From Streptomyces sparsogenes (GTDB taxonomy: Bacteria > Actinomycetota > Actinomycetes > Streptomycetales > Streptomycetaceae): a stretch of DNA of 44,916 bases. Location of the stretch: NCBI RefSeq assembly GCF_001704635.1, contig NZ_MAXF01000131.1, positions 1 to 44,916 on the forward strand, written 5' to 3'. The notes beneath the pieces were generated by a model that worked only from the letters and a program-made list of their open reading frames with translations, did not search any database and was not told the origin of the DNA. The position numbers and the translations under genes are program-made. Below, piece after piece: positions 33,185-42,279 of this stretch; within the stretch, counting starts at the first letter, position 1, and each line of letters begins with the position of its first letter.

Positions 33185-34291
33185 TCACCCGGCCCCGCCG
33201 GCACGGAGGCGCGCCGGTGGTGGCGCCGTGCTGCCGCGCAGGACGAGGCGGGTGGGGACCAGCGTGGTGCCGGGCTCCGTCACGTCCTCGCGCATCTGCC
33301 TCAGCACCCCCTCGACACAGCGCCGCCCCACCTCGGCGAAGTCCTGGTGGACGGTGGTCAGGGGAGGCAGGAAGGAGCCGGCCTCGGGGATGTCGTCGAA
33401 GCCGATGACGCTGACGTCCTCGGGCACCTTCCGGCCGCGCTCGTGCAGGGCGCGCAGCAGTCCCAGCGCCATCTGGTCGTTGGCGGCGAACACCGCCGTG
33501 CAGTCGGCCTCTTCGGCCAGGCGCAGCCCGGCCCGGTAGCCGGACTCCGCCGACCAGTCGCCCCGTACCAGCGGCGGCGGGGTGCGGTCCGCGTCGGTGA
33601 GGGTGGCGCGCCAGGCGTCGGCCCGGCGCTGCGCGGCGAAGGACTCCTCGGGGCCGGCCAGGTGCCACACCGTGCGGTGGCCGAGGTCGAGCAGGTGGCG
33701 TACGGCGGCGCGGGTCCCGCCCGCCTGGTCGGTGTCGACCACGCTGTAGCGGTCGCCGGCGTCCGAGTCGGCCACCACCACCTGGACGCCCGGCGGCAGC
33801 GAGACGGTGGCCGCGTCGAGCAGGTGCACCTCCATGATGACGATGACGGCGTCGACGGCGAGTTCGCCCAGGCGGGAGAAGGCCCCGCGCACCTCGTCCT
33901 GGGTGGGGACCGCCACGGGCAGGAGCGTGACGGCGTAGCCCTCCTGGGCCGCGGAGGTGGCGATCGCCTCGAGGGTGCGCACATTGCCCGTGGTGGCGAG
34001 GGAGAAGGTGATGACGCCGATGGTGCGGAACTCGCCGCGCTTGAGCGCCCGGGCGGCGCTGTTGGGCCGGTAGCCGAGTTCCTTCATCGCGGCCAGCACC
34101 TGCCGCCGGGTCTCCTCGGTCACGCCGGAGTAGCCGTTGGAGACCCGGGAGACGGTCTGGGAGGAGACGCCGGCCAGGCGGGCGACGTCCGCCATGGAGG
34201 CGCGCTGGACCCGTCGGTCGGCGCGGGCCCCGGCCCGCACCCGCCGTGTCCGTGGTGTGCTCGCCGAGGCGCTACTGTCCGCTTTATCCAC
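33185..34291 (-). CDS. LacI-family repressor of the galactan-use operon
   Basis: This 368-residue protein is read from a GTG at 34291 with AGAGGGGG five bases upstream; this start gives a short basic leader before the HTH. The HTH 'MADVARLAGVSSQTVSRVSN' begins at residue 33, followed by the hinge helix region 'GYRPNSAARALKRG'. A periplasmic-binding-like sugar domain follows, with 'VFAANDQMALGLLRAL' and 'VIGFDDIPEAGSFLPPLTTV'. It is divergent from the ABC-transporter operon. Two palindromes of LacI type lie between them, so it most likely represses both directions and is released by a galactan-derived sugar. Confidence 0.92.
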   Translation of the reverse strand: MDKADSSASASTPRTRRVRAGARADRRVQRASMADVARLAGVSSQTVSRVSNGYSGVTEETRRQVLAAMKELGYRPNSAARALKRGEFRTIGVITFSLATTGNVRTLEAIATSAAQEGYAVTLLPVAVPTQDEVRGAFSRLGELAVDAVIVIMEVHLLDAATVSLPPGVQVVVADSDAGDRYSVVDTDQAGGTRAAVRHLLDLGHRTVWHLAGPEESFAAQRRADAWRATLTDADRTPPPLVRGDWSAESGYRAGLRLAEEADCTAVFAANDQMALGLLRALHERGRKVPEDVSVIGFDDIPEAGSFLPPLTTVHQDFAEVGRRCVEGVLRQMREDVTEPGTTLVPTRLVLRGSTAPPPARLRAGGAG

Positions 34292-34340
34292 CCATGCCCC
34301 CTCTCGCCCGCAGATTCGCGGTTTCTTCGGACGGTGACCC

Positions 34341-34370
34341 TTGACCGTCGACATTCGGGCAGTGTAGACA
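34341..34370 (+). promoter_or_regulatory. Candidate promoter of the galactan operon
   Basis: TTGACC (34341-34346), an 18-base spacer and TAGACA (34365-34370) fit a housekeeping-sigma promoter. The predicted start would fall just ahead of the first operator palindrome, a good position for repression. Confidence 0.45.
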
Positions 34371-34383
34371 TGCCGCCACCGGA

Positions 34384-34397
34384 TGTTTACGTAAACA
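34384..34397. promoter_or_regulatory. LacI-type operator 1
   Basis: TGTTTACGTAAACA is a perfect 14-bp palindrome with the central CG typical of LacI-family sites. It lies between the divergent repressor gene and the permease operon. Confidence 0.85.
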
Positions 34398-34429
34398 TAA
34401 CACCCATCAAGGCCTTTTGTCGGGCGCGG

Positions 34430-34443
34430 TGTTTGCGTGAACA
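34430..34443. promoter_or_regulatory. LacI-type operator 2
   Basis: TGTTTGCGTGAACA matches operator 1 at all but two positions and lies 46 bases downstream, center to center. Two spaced sites allow cooperative or looped binding, 50 bases before the first permease start. Confidence 0.75.
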
Positions 34444-34492
34444 TCGCGTGGGCGCCGGGCCGTAGGCCCGAGAGGGACGAACGAGGAACGCA

Positions 34493-35416
34493 ATGACGAC
34501 GCTGCAACCGCCGGCGGCCGTGGACCGCACCGCACGGCCTTCACTGAAACGGGACCGCCGGTCCTGGACGGGGTGGGGGTTCGTCGGCCCCTTCGTGGCG
34601 GTCTTCGCCCTTGTCTTCCTGGCCCCCATCGGCTATTCGATCTACCTCAGCCTCTTCCGGGACAGGCTGATCGGCGGCAACACCTTCGTGGGTCTCGACA
34701 ACTACCAGCAGGCCCTCCAGGACGACCAGTTCTGGGCCGGTGTGACCCGCGTGGGGCTGTTCCTGCTGGTCCAGGTGCCGATCATGCTGGGCATCGCCCT
34801 GCTGGTCGCGCTGGCCCTGGACAGCGGACGGCTGTACGGCAAGAACTTCTTCCGGATCTCGATCTTCCTGCCCTACGCGGTGCCCGCCGTGGTGGCCACC
34901 CTCATGTGGGCCTTCATGTACGGCACCCGCTTCGGCCTGGTGGGGGACATCAACGACGCCTTCGGCGTCTCGCTGCCCGACCCGCTCTCGCCCGACCTGA
35001 TCCTGGCGTCGATCGGCAACATCGTCACCTGGGAGTTCGTCGGCTACAACATGCTGATCTTCTACTCGGCGCTGCGGGTGATCCCGCACTCCCTGTACGA
35101 GGCCGCGGAGATCGACGGCGCCGGACAGCTCCGCGTCATCACCGCCATCAAACTCCCCGCGATCCGCGGGGCCCTCGTCATCGCGACCATCTTCTCGATC
35201 ATCGGCAGCTTCCAGCTGTTCAACGAGCCGAGCATCCTCAAGCCCCTGGCGCCGAACGCGGTCACCACCGACTACACCCCCAACTACTACACCTACACGC
35301 TGTCCTTCAACGGCCAGCAGCACAACTACTCCGCGACGGTCGCCATCGTCATGGGGCTGATCACCATGGTCATCGCCTATGTCGTCCAGCTGCGCGGCAT
35401 GCGCAAGGGAGCGTGA
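34493..35416 (+). CDS. Sugar ABC transporter permease 1 (MalF type)
   Basis: This 307-residue membrane protein has an ATG at 34493 with GAGGAAC upstream. About six membrane segments are visible, starting with 'WGFVGPFVAVFALVFLAPIG' near residue 28. The cytoplasmic EAA loop that contacts the ATPase reads 'EAAEIDGAGQLRVITAIKLP'. It is the first gene of the transport operon; its stop is three bases before the second permease start. No ATPase gene is present, as is usual for Streptomyces sugar importers that share MsiK. Confidence 0.93.
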   Translation: MTTLQPPAAVDRTARPSLKRDRRSWTGWGFVGPFVAVFALVFLAPIGYSIYLSLFRDRLIGGNTFVGLDNYQQALQDDQFWAGVTRVGLFLLVQVPIMLGIALLVALALDSGRLYGKNFFRISIFLPYAVPAVVATLMWAFMYGTRFGLVGDINDAFGVSLPDPLSPDLILASIGNIVTWEFVGYNMLIFYSALRVIPHSLYEAAEIDGAGQLRVITAIKLPAIRGALVIATIFSIIGSFQLFNEPSILKPLAPNAVTTDYTPNYYTYTLSFNGQQHNYSATVAIVMGLITMVIAYVVQLRGMRKGA

Positions 35417-35419
35417 ACC

Positions 35420-36367
35420 ATGAGCAGCCCCGCCACCACCGCTTCCAAGCCCACACCCGCGCCGCCCGGCCCGCCCGGCCACGCGCCCCGGCTGCGCACC
35501 CCCCGCAAGGCCGCCGACCGGCGCCGCCCCCGCCGCAGCGTGCTGCTGACCGGGCTCACCGGCCTGGTGCTGGTGTACACCCTGGTGCCGCTGATATGGC
35601 TGGTCATCAGCTCCACCAAGACCCAGGAAGGCCTCGCGGACTCGCCCGGGCTGTGGTTCGGCGACCACTTCGCCCTGTGGGACAACATCCGTGAGACCTT
35701 CACCTACAACGACGGGGTCTTCGTCCGCTGGCTGCTGAACACCCTGCTGTACGTGGTGCTCGGCGCCGGTGGCGCCACCTTCCTCGCCGTCCTCGGCGGC
35801 TACGCCTTGGCGAAGTTCACCTTCCCCGGCAAGCGCGCCGTCTTCGCCGTCGTCATCGGCGCCGTGGCCGTGCCCACCACCGCCCTGGCGGTCCCCACCT
35901 TCCTGATGTTCAGCAAGATGGGGCTCACGAACACCCCCTGGGCGGTGATCCTCCCCTCGCTCATCTCGCCCTTCGGCCTGTATCTGATGTGGGTCTTCGC
36001 CACCGAGGCCATCCCCACCGAACTGCTGGAGGCCGCCCGCATCGACGGGGCGGGCGAGCTGCGCACCTTCTTCCGGGTGAGCCTGCCGCTGCTGGCGCCG
36101 GGCATCGTGACCGTGCTGCTGTTCACGATGGTCGCCACCTGGAACAACTACTTCCTGCCGCTGATCATGCTCAAGGACCCGGACTGGTATCCGCTGACCC
36201 TGGGGCTGAACAGCTGGAACGCCCAGGCCCAGACGGCCGGTGGCGAAGCCGTCTTCAACCTGGTGATCACCGGCTCGCTGATCACCATCCTCCCCCTGAT
36301 CGCCGCCTTCCTGCTGCTCCAGAAGTACTGGCAGTCCGGACTCGCCGCCGGAAGCGTCAAGGAATAA
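35420..36367 (+). CDS. Sugar ABC transporter permease 2 (MalG type)
   Basis: This 315-residue protein starts at the ATG at 35420, with AAGGGAG inside the end of the preceding gene. A Pro-rich cytosolic N-terminus of about 40 residues precedes roughly six membrane segments. The EAA loop reads 'EAARIDGAGELRTFFRVSLP'. It pairs with permease 1 to form the channel. Confidence 0.93.
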   Translation: MSSPATTASKPTPAPPGPPGHAPRLRTPRKAADRRRPRRSVLLTGLTGLVLVYTLVPLIWLVISSTKTQEGLADSPGLWFGDHFALWDNIRETFTYNDGVFVRWLLNTLLYVVLGAGGATFLAVLGGYALAKFTFPGKRAVFAVVIGAVAVPTTALAVPTFLMFSKMGLTNTPWAVILPSLISPFGLYLMWVFATEAIPTELLEAARIDGAGELRTFFRVSLPLLAPGIVTVLLFTMVATWNNYFLPLIMLKDPDWYPLTLGLNSWNAQAQTAGGEAVFNLVITGSLITILPLIAAFLLLQKYWQSGLAAGSVKE

Positions 36368-36419
36368 CCAGCCTCAAGGGACAACCCCCACCCCACCACG
36401 AAGAAGTGGAAGCACCTCC

Positions 36420-37766
36420 ATGTCCAACAACACCCGCCGCCTGCTGCGCGGCATCGGCCTCGTCTGCGCCCTCGCCCTGGGAGCCACCGCCTGCGGTGGC
36501 TCCGACGACGGCGGCTCCGGTGACAAGAAGGTGTCCGCCGGGGACATCCAGGCGGCCCTGAAGAAGGGCGGCTCGATCACGGTCTGGGCCTGGGAGCCCA
36601 CGCTCAAGCAGGTCGTCGAGGACTTCGAGAAGGACCACCCCAAGGTCCACGTCAACCTCGTCAACGCGGGCACCAACAAGGACCAGTACACCGCCCTGCA
36701 GAACGCGATATCGGCGAAGAAGGGCGTCCCCGACGTCGCGCAGATCGAGTACTACGCGCTCGGCCAGTTCGCGCTGACCAAGTCCCTGGACAACCTCTCC
36801 GGATACGGCGCCGACAAGCTCGCCAAGACCTACTCGCCCGGCCCGTGGAACTCGGTGAAGACAGGCGACGCCGTCTACGCCCTGCCCATGGACTCCGGCC
36901 CGATGGCGCTGTTCTACAACAAGAAGGTCTTCGACAAGTACAAGATCGCCGTGCCCACCACCTGGGACGAGTACGTCGAGGCGGCGCGCAAGCTGCACAA
37001 GGCCGACCCCAAGGCGTACATCACCAGTGACACCGGCGACGCGGGCTTCACCACCAGCATGCTGTGGCAGGCCGGCTCGCGCCCGTACAAGGTCTCGGAC
37101 GACGGCACCAAGGTGGGGATCAACTTCTCCGACAAGGGCGCCGCCACCTACACCAAGACCTGGCAGAAGCTCATCGACGAGAAGCTCCTGGCGCCCGTCA
37201 ACGGCTGGACCGACGACTGGTACAAGGGGCTGGGCAACGGCGACATCGCTACCCTGGTCACCGGCGCCTGGATGCCCGCCAACTTCGTCTCGGGCGTCAA
37301 GAACGCCTCCGGCGACTGGCGCGTGGCCCCCATGCCACAGTGGACCAAGGGCGACAAGACCACCGCGGAGAACGGCGGCAGCTCGCTGGCCCTGCCCGCC
37401 GCGGGCAAGAACAAGGAACTCGCCTACGCCTTCGTCGAGTACGCCAACGCGGGCAAGGGCGTGCAGACCCGCCTCAAGGGCGGCGCCTTCCCGGCCACCA
37501 CGAAGGACCTGCAGTCCAAGGCGTTCCAGGACACCGAGTTCCCGTACTTCGGCGGGCAGAAGGCCAACAAGATCTTCGCCGACTCGGCCGCCAACGTCGG
37601 CCGGGGCTGGTCGTACCTGCCCTACCAGGTGTACGCCAACTCGATCTTCAACGACAGCGTCGGCAAGGCCTACGTCTCGCACACCCCGCTCGCCAAGGGG
37701 CTGAAGGCCTGGCAGGACGCCTCCGTCAAGTACGGCAAGGAGCAGGGCTTCACCGTCTCGCAGTAG
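36420..37766 (+). CDS. Sugar-binding lipoprotein of the ABC importer
   Basis: This 448-residue extracellular solute-binding protein has an ATG at 36420 with GGAAG upstream. It has a lipoprotein signal peptide: RRLLRG, a hydrophobic core and the lipobox 'LGATAC' with Cys25. The mature part has family 1 binding-protein features such as 'ITVWAWEPTLKQVVEDFEKD', 'DVAQIEYYALGQF' and 'VYALPMDSGPMALFYNKKVF'. Gene order and the flanking glycosidases suggest it binds galactose-containing oligosaccharides. Confidence 0.92.
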   Translation: MSNNTRRLLRGIGLVCALALGATACGGSDDGGSGDKKVSAGDIQAALKKGGSITVWAWEPTLKQVVEDFEKDHPKVHVNLVNAGTNKDQYTALQNAISAKKGVPDVAQIEYYALGQFALTKSLDNLSGYGADKLAKTYSPGPWNSVKTGDAVYALPMDSGPMALFYNKKVFDKYKIAVPTTWDEYVEAARKLHKADPKAYITSDTGDAGFTTSMLWQAGSRPYKVSDDGTKVGINFSDKGAATYTKTWQKLIDEKLLAPVNGWTDDWYKGLGNGDIATLVTGAWMPANFVSGVKNASGDWRVAPMPQWTKGDKTTAENGGSSLALPAAGKNKELAYAFVEYANAGKGVQTRLKGGAFPATTKDLQSKAFQDTEFPYFGGQKANKIFADSAANVGRGWSYLPYQVYANSIFNDSVGKAYVSHTPLAKGLKAWQDASVKYGKEQGFTVSQ

Positions 37767-37820
37767 AGCACCACCGCACGAACCCCGCGCCGCCCCGTGC
37801 GGTACACCGGAAGGACCACC

Positions 37821-39902
37821 ATGATCTCCACCCTCCTGTCCCGGCTTCCGCACGGGTCGGACGGTGACCCCGCGACCCCCCGCCTCGCGTTCGGCGCCGA
37901 CTACAACCCCGAGCAGTGGCCGCGCGAGGTGTGGGAGGAGGACATCCGGCTGATGCGCCGGGCCGGCGTCAACATCGTCTCCGTGGCGATCTTCTCCTGG
38001 GCCCGCATCCAGCCGGCCCGGGACCGGTGGGACTTCGGCTGGCTCGACGAGGTCATGGACCTGCTGCACGCGGGCGGCATCGGGGTCGACCTGGCCACCG
38101 CCACCGCGTCCCCGCCGCCCTGGCTCACCACGGCCCACCCGGAGATCCTCCCGGTGACGGCCGCCGGCGAGACGGTGTGGCCGGGGGCGCGGCAGCACTG
38201 GCGCCCCACCTCGCCCGTCTTCCGCGAACACGCGCTGCGCCTGGTCACCGAGATGGCCCGGCGCTACGCCGACCACCCCGCCCTGGTGGCCTGGCACGTG
38301 TCCAACGAGCTGGGCTGCCACAACGTCTACGACTACTCCGACGACGCGGCGCGCGCCTTCCGCGGCTGGCTGCGGGCGCGCTACGAGACCCTGGACGCCC
38401 TCAACCACGCCTGGGGCACCGCCTTCTGGTCCCAGCGCTACAGCGACTGGGAGCAGATCCTGCCGCCCCGGCTGGCCGCCTCCCACCCCAACCCCACCCA
38501 GCAGCTCGACTTCAAGCGCTTCTCCTCCGACGCGCTGAAGGAGTACCTGCGCGCGGAGCGGGACGTCCTGCGCGAGATCACCCCCGGCGTGCCGGTCACC
38601 ACCAACTTCATGGTCATGGGCGAGACCAAGGGGATGAACTACCCCGACTGGGCCGACGAGATCGACTTCGTCTCCAACGACCACTACGTCCACCCCGGCC
38701 CCCAGGACCGCGACGAGCTGTCCTTCTCCGCCAACCTCACCAGCGGCATCGCCGGCGGGCGGCCGTGGTTCCTCATGGAGCACTCCACCAGCGCGGTCAA
38801 CTGGCAGCCGGTCAACGTGGCCAAGCGCCCGGGGGACCTCGCGCGCGACTCCCTGCTGCACGTGGCGCACGGCGCCGACGCGGTCTGCTTCTTCCAGTGG
38901 CGGCAGTCGGCGGCCGGGGCCGAGAAGTACCACTCGGCGATGGTGCCGCACGCCGGGGCCGACAGCGAGGTCTTCCGCGCGGTGACCGAGCTGGGCGCCA
39001 CCCTCCGGGCGCTGGCGCCGGTCGCCGGGTCCGAGCGCGAACCGGCGCCGGTCGCGATCGTCTACGACTGGGAGTCGTGGTGGGCCAGCGAGCAGGACTC
39101 GCACCCCAGCTCCCGCCTCAACTACCGGCAGGAGGCCCTCGACTGGTACTCCGCCCTCCTCGCGCTCGGCATCCGCGCCGATGTCGTCACCACCCGCGCC
39201 GACCTCGGCGCCTACCGGCTGGTGATCGCGCCCGTGCTGCACGTGGTCCCCGGGCCGCTGGCCAAGGAGCTCACCCGGTACGTCGAGACGGGCGGGCACC
39301 TGGTCACCACCTACTTCTCCGGGGTCGTCGACGAGAACGACCACATCTGGCTGGGCGGCTACCCCGGGGCCCTGCGCGAGCTGCTGGGCATCCGCATCGA
39401 GGAGTTCGGCCCGCTGCTCGCCGACGACACCGTCGAACTGGACGGCGTCGGCTTCGGCTTCGGCGACGCGGGTGGCCCGGCCACCGGCACCCTGTGGACC
39501 GACCGGATCACCGTCACCGAGCCGGACGTGGACACCCTCGCCCACTACCGCACCGGCGCCTACGCCGGCCGCCCCGCCGTCACCCGCCGCCCGGTGGGCC
39601 AGGGCTCGGCCGCGTACGTCTCCACCCGGCTGGGCGCCGACGGCCTCGCCCGCCTCCTGCCGGACCTGCTGGCGGCGGCCGACGTCCACAGCGACCTGCC
39701 CGCCGAGGCGCGCGGACGGGTCGAGACGGCGGCCCGCCGCGACGCCGACGGCCGCTATCTGTTCCTCGTCAACCGCACCGACGAGCAGGTGAGCCTGTCC
39801 GGCGTGGCCGGGGAGCCGCTGGCCGGCGGCACCTTGGCCGCGGACGGCTCGCTCACCCTGCGCCCGCGGGAGGTCGCCGTGGTGCGACAGCCCGCCTCCT
39901 GA
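37821..39902 (+). CDS. Beta-galactosidase, glycoside hydrolase family 42
   Basis: This 693-residue protein is read from the ATG at 37821 behind GGAAGGA; a GTG at 37797 is an alternative start. GH42 landmarks are 'FGADYNPEQWPREVWEEDI', the acid/base Glu163 in 'WHVSNELGCHN' and the nucleophile Glu320 in 'FLMEHSTSAVNW'. A trimerisation-like domain follows ('RLVIAPVLHVVPGPLAKEL') and a C-terminal beta domain. There is no signal peptide, so it acts inside the cell on galacto-oligosaccharides imported by the adjacent ABC system. Confidence 0.94.
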   Translation: MISTLLSRLPHGSDGDPATPRLAFGADYNPEQWPREVWEEDIRLMRRAGVNIVSVAIFSWARIQPARDRWDFGWLDEVMDLLHAGGIGVDLATATASPPPWLTTAHPEILPVTAAGETVWPGARQHWRPTSPVFREHALRLVTEMARRYADHPALVAWHVSNELGCHNVYDYSDDAARAFRGWLRARYETLDALNHAWGTAFWSQRYSDWEQILPPRLAASHPNPTQQLDFKRFSSDALKEYLRAERDVLREITPGVPVTTNFMVMGETKGMNYPDWADEIDFVSNDHYVHPGPQDRDELSFSANLTSGIAGGRPWFLMEHSTSAVNWQPVNVAKRPGDLARDSLLHVAHGADAVCFFQWRQSAAGAEKYHSAMVPHAGADSEVFRAVTELGATLRALAPVAGSEREPAPVAIVYDWESWWASEQDSHPSSRLNYRQEALDWYSALLALGIRADVVTTRADLGAYRLVIAPVLHVVPGPLAKELTRYVETGGHLVTTYFSGVVDENDHIWLGGYPGALRELLGIRIEEFGPLLADDTVELDGVGFGFGDAGGPATGTLWTDRITVTEPDVDTLAHYRTGAYAGRPAVTRRPVGQGSAAYVSTRLGADGLARLLPDLLAAADVHSDLPAEARGRVETAARRDADGRYLFLVNRTDEQVSLSGVAGEPLAGGTLAADGSLTLRPREVAVVRQPAS

Positions 39903-39977
39903 CCCCACCCCCCACCCGGCACGGCCGCCGGCCGTGCCGGACCACCGAAGCGACCACCGAAGAGTTGGGAGCACACG

Positions 39978-42044
39978 TTGGCACGCCGTACCCGCACCAG
40001 ACGGCTCCTGGGGACCATCGGCATCACAGCCCTGGCCACGGGCGCCGCCCTGATCACCGCCCCCTCCCCGCAGGCGGAGGCGCAGGAGCAGGCCCAGGCC
40101 GTGACCGTCCGGCCCGACCCCTCCTACCAGCAGCAGAAGTTCGAGGGCTGGGGCACCAGCCTGGTGTGGTTCGCCAACGTCACCGGCGGCTACCCCGAGG
40201 AGATACGCCAGAAGCTCGCCTCGCTCCTCTTCGACGACGACGGCCTCGCCCTCAACATCGCCCGCTACAACATCGGCGGCGGCAACGCCCCCGACGTCAA
40301 GGACTACCTCCGCGCCGGAGGGGCGGTCCCCGGCTGGTGGAAGGCGCCCGAGGGCACCACCCGCGAGGACACCGACTGGTGGAGCGCCGACGACCCCGCC
40401 GACTGGAACCCGGACGCCGACGCCAACCAGCGCTGGTGGGTGGACCGGATCAAGGGCGACATCGACCACTGGGAGACGTTCAGTAACTCGCCGCCCTGGT
40501 TCATGACCACCAGCGGCTATGTCTCCGGCGGCTTCGACGCCACCGCGGACCAGCTCAGGGCCGACTCCGTCGACGACTTCGCCGCCTACCTGGCGGGTGC
40601 CACCAAGCGGCTGGAGAAGGCCCACCACATCAAGGTCGACACCGTCGACCCGTTCAACGAACCCAACACCAACTACTGGAGCACCCGCCTGGGAGCCGAC
40701 GGACAGCCGGTCGGCGGCCGCCAGGAAGGGGCCCACATCGGCCCCGAACTCCAGCAGAAGGTGATCCTCGCGCTGGCCCCGGCCCTGAAGAAGGCCAGGA
40801 CCGGCGCCAGGATTTCGGCGATGGACGAGACCAACCCCACCACCTTCGCCCGGAACTGGAACACCTACCCGCAAGCGGTGCGCGACCTGGTCGGGCAGAT
40901 GAACGTGCACACCTACGGCACCGGCGGCCGCACCACCGTGCGCGACCTGGCCAAGGCGGCGGACAAGCCGCTGTGGATGAGCGAGGTCGAGGGCGACTGG
41001 GGCGACGGCCAGAGCTTCCAGGACATGCGGCCCGGTCTCGGAATGGCCCAGCACATCGTCGACGACCTGCGCGAACTCGAGCCCCGGGCCTGGGTCTTCT
41101 GGCAGCCCGTCGAGGACTACGACAACATGAAGCCCGGCGGGGAGTCCGCCAAGGGCGGCAACTGGGGCAGCATCCAGATCCCCTTCAGCTGCACCTCCCG
41201 GGACACCCTGAGCACCTGCCCGATCCGCACCAACACCAAGTTCGACACCGCCAGGAACTTCACCCACTACATCAAGCCCGGCGACCGGCTGGTGAAGGTG
41301 GACGACACCTCCAGCGCCGCCGCCGTCTCCCGGCGGGGCGACGCCGCCACCGTCGTCCACGTCAACAGCACCACCGCCGAGCGCGCCGTCACCCTCGACC
41401 TGTCCAAGTTCGCGAGGGTCGCCCGCGGCGCCACCGTCACCCCCGTGGTGACCAGCGCCGACGGCAAGCTCGTCAAGCACCGGCCGATCGCGGTCAGCGA
41501 CCGGCGCGCCACCTTCACCGTGCCGGCGCAGTCGGTGACCTCCTTCCTCGTCAGCGGGGTCGCCGGCACCGCGAAGGACGCCCCGCTGCTGCGCGAGGGC
41601 CACACCTACCGGCTGACCGGCGCCCAGAGCGGCAAGGCGCTCACCGTCGCCGACGGCGGCACCGGCCTGGTCATCAGGACCGCGTCCGCCGACGCCGCGG
41701 ACGCCGCCCAGCAGTGGCAACTCCGCCAGATCAGCGGCGAGGGCAACCGGCAGCGGTACGTGTTCACCAACCCCGTGGACGGCAAGCGCCTCGCGGTCCG
41801 TGACGGCGCCGCGGTTCTCGAAGCGGACCGGGGCACCCGTGACAAGGCCACCCAGTGGATCATGTCGACGACCGGTGACTCCACCTGGACCCTGGTCAAC
41901 GCCGCCACCGGCACCCTCCTGGAGGTCTCGGGACAGGCCACCCACGACGGGGCCGCCGTCTCCGTCTGGCAGCCGAACTCCGGGGCCAATCAGCGCTGGA
42001 AGGTGACCGATGTGACGGCCGGCCGCTCCGGCTCGGCCGGCTAG
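39978..42044 (+). CDS. Secreted GH30 endo-beta-1,6-galactanase with ricin-type lectin domain
   Basis: This 688-residue protein starts at a TTG at 39978 with GGGAG upstream. An Arg-rich N-region, a hydrophobic core and 'QAEA' near residue 35 form a signal peptide. The catalytic domain opens with 'KFEGWGTSLVWFANVTGGYP', typical of GH30 subfamily 5. Glu228 in 'VDPFNEPNTNYW' is the predicted acid/base and Glu336 in 'LWMSEVEGDW' the nucleophile. A beta-sandwich and a C-terminal ricin/CBM13-like domain (about 545-680, with 'QQWQL', 'TQWIM' and 'NQRWKV') follow. Members cleave beta-1,6-galactan side chains of plant arabinogalactan proteins. The stop codon TAG lies within the left end of an inverted-repeat element. 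Confidence 0.9.
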   Translation: MARRTRTRRLLGTIGITALATGAALITAPSPQAEAQEQAQAVTVRPDPSYQQQKFEGWGTSLVWFANVTGGYPEEIRQKLASLLFDDDGLALNIARYNIGGGNAPDVKDYLRAGGAVPGWWKAPEGTTREDTDWWSADDPADWNPDADANQRWWVDRIKGDIDHWETFSNSPPWFMTTSGYVSGGFDATADQLRADSVDDFAAYLAGATKRLEKAHHIKVDTVDPFNEPNTNYWSTRLGADGQPVGGRQEGAHIGPELQQKVILALAPALKKARTGARISAMDETNPTTFARNWNTYPQAVRDLVGQMNVHTYGTGGRTTVRDLAKAADKPLWMSEVEGDWGDGQSFQDMRPGLGMAQHIVDDLRELEPRAWVFWQPVEDYDNMKPGGESAKGGNWGSIQIPFSCTSRDTLSTCPIRTNTKFDTARNFTHYIKPGDRLVKVDDTSSAAAVSRRGDAATVVHVNSTTAERAVTLDLSKFARVARGATVTPVVTSADGKLVKHRPIAVSDRRATFTVPAQSVTSFLVSGVAGTAKDAPLLREGHTYRLTGAQSGKALTVADGGTGLVIRTASADAADAAQQWQLRQISGEGNRQRYVFTNPVDGKRLAVRDGAAVLEADRGTRDKATQWIMSTTGDSTWTLVNAATGTLLEVSGQATHDGAAVSVWQPNSGANQRWKVTDVTAGRSGSAG

Positions 42045-42209
42045 GGGGTGTCTCCCCGGTCTCTGTGGATCAGCCCGCGGCGTCTGGTGCGTGCGATCGC
42101 AAGGCGGAGGGTCGCCCTCGTAGTGGGCCTACTTGGGCGGGCCCGACAACGCAGCGAGCGTGCGTGCCAGGCGTCGCGGGCCCGCAGAGATCGGGGAGAC
42201 ACCCCCTAG
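42041..42209. mobile_element. MITE-like element with 18-bp perfect terminal inverted repeats
   Basis: The left end CTAGGGGGTGTCTCCCCG (42041-42058) is exactly inverted at 42192-42209. With two mismatches the inverted match extends to about 25 bp, and weakly further inward. The 169-bp element has no coding capacity and both ends carry CTAG. The interior is GC-rich, with further short palindromes. It looks like a non-autonomous element or a dispersed intergenic repeat of Streptomyces. Confidence 0.7.
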
Positions 42210-42240
42210 CGCCGCACTCGGGCCCCCGCCGCTCCGGCAC

Positions 42241-42279
42241 CGCTGCCCCTGCCACGGTCCGACCGTGGCAGGGGCAGCG
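42241..42279. terminator. Strong bidirectional hairpin terminator
   Basis: This is a perfect 19-bp inverted repeat (42241-42259 and 42261-42279) around a single central base. It lies between the GH30 gene and the converging ArsR-type gene, whose stop begins at the next base. The innermost pairs would open to form the RNA loop. Confidence 0.85.

Noticed and set aside
36357..41945. Minus-strand open frame opposite the binding protein and glycosidases.
   Set aside because: Antisense low-complexity composition; the plus strand has clear catalytic motifs and start signals.
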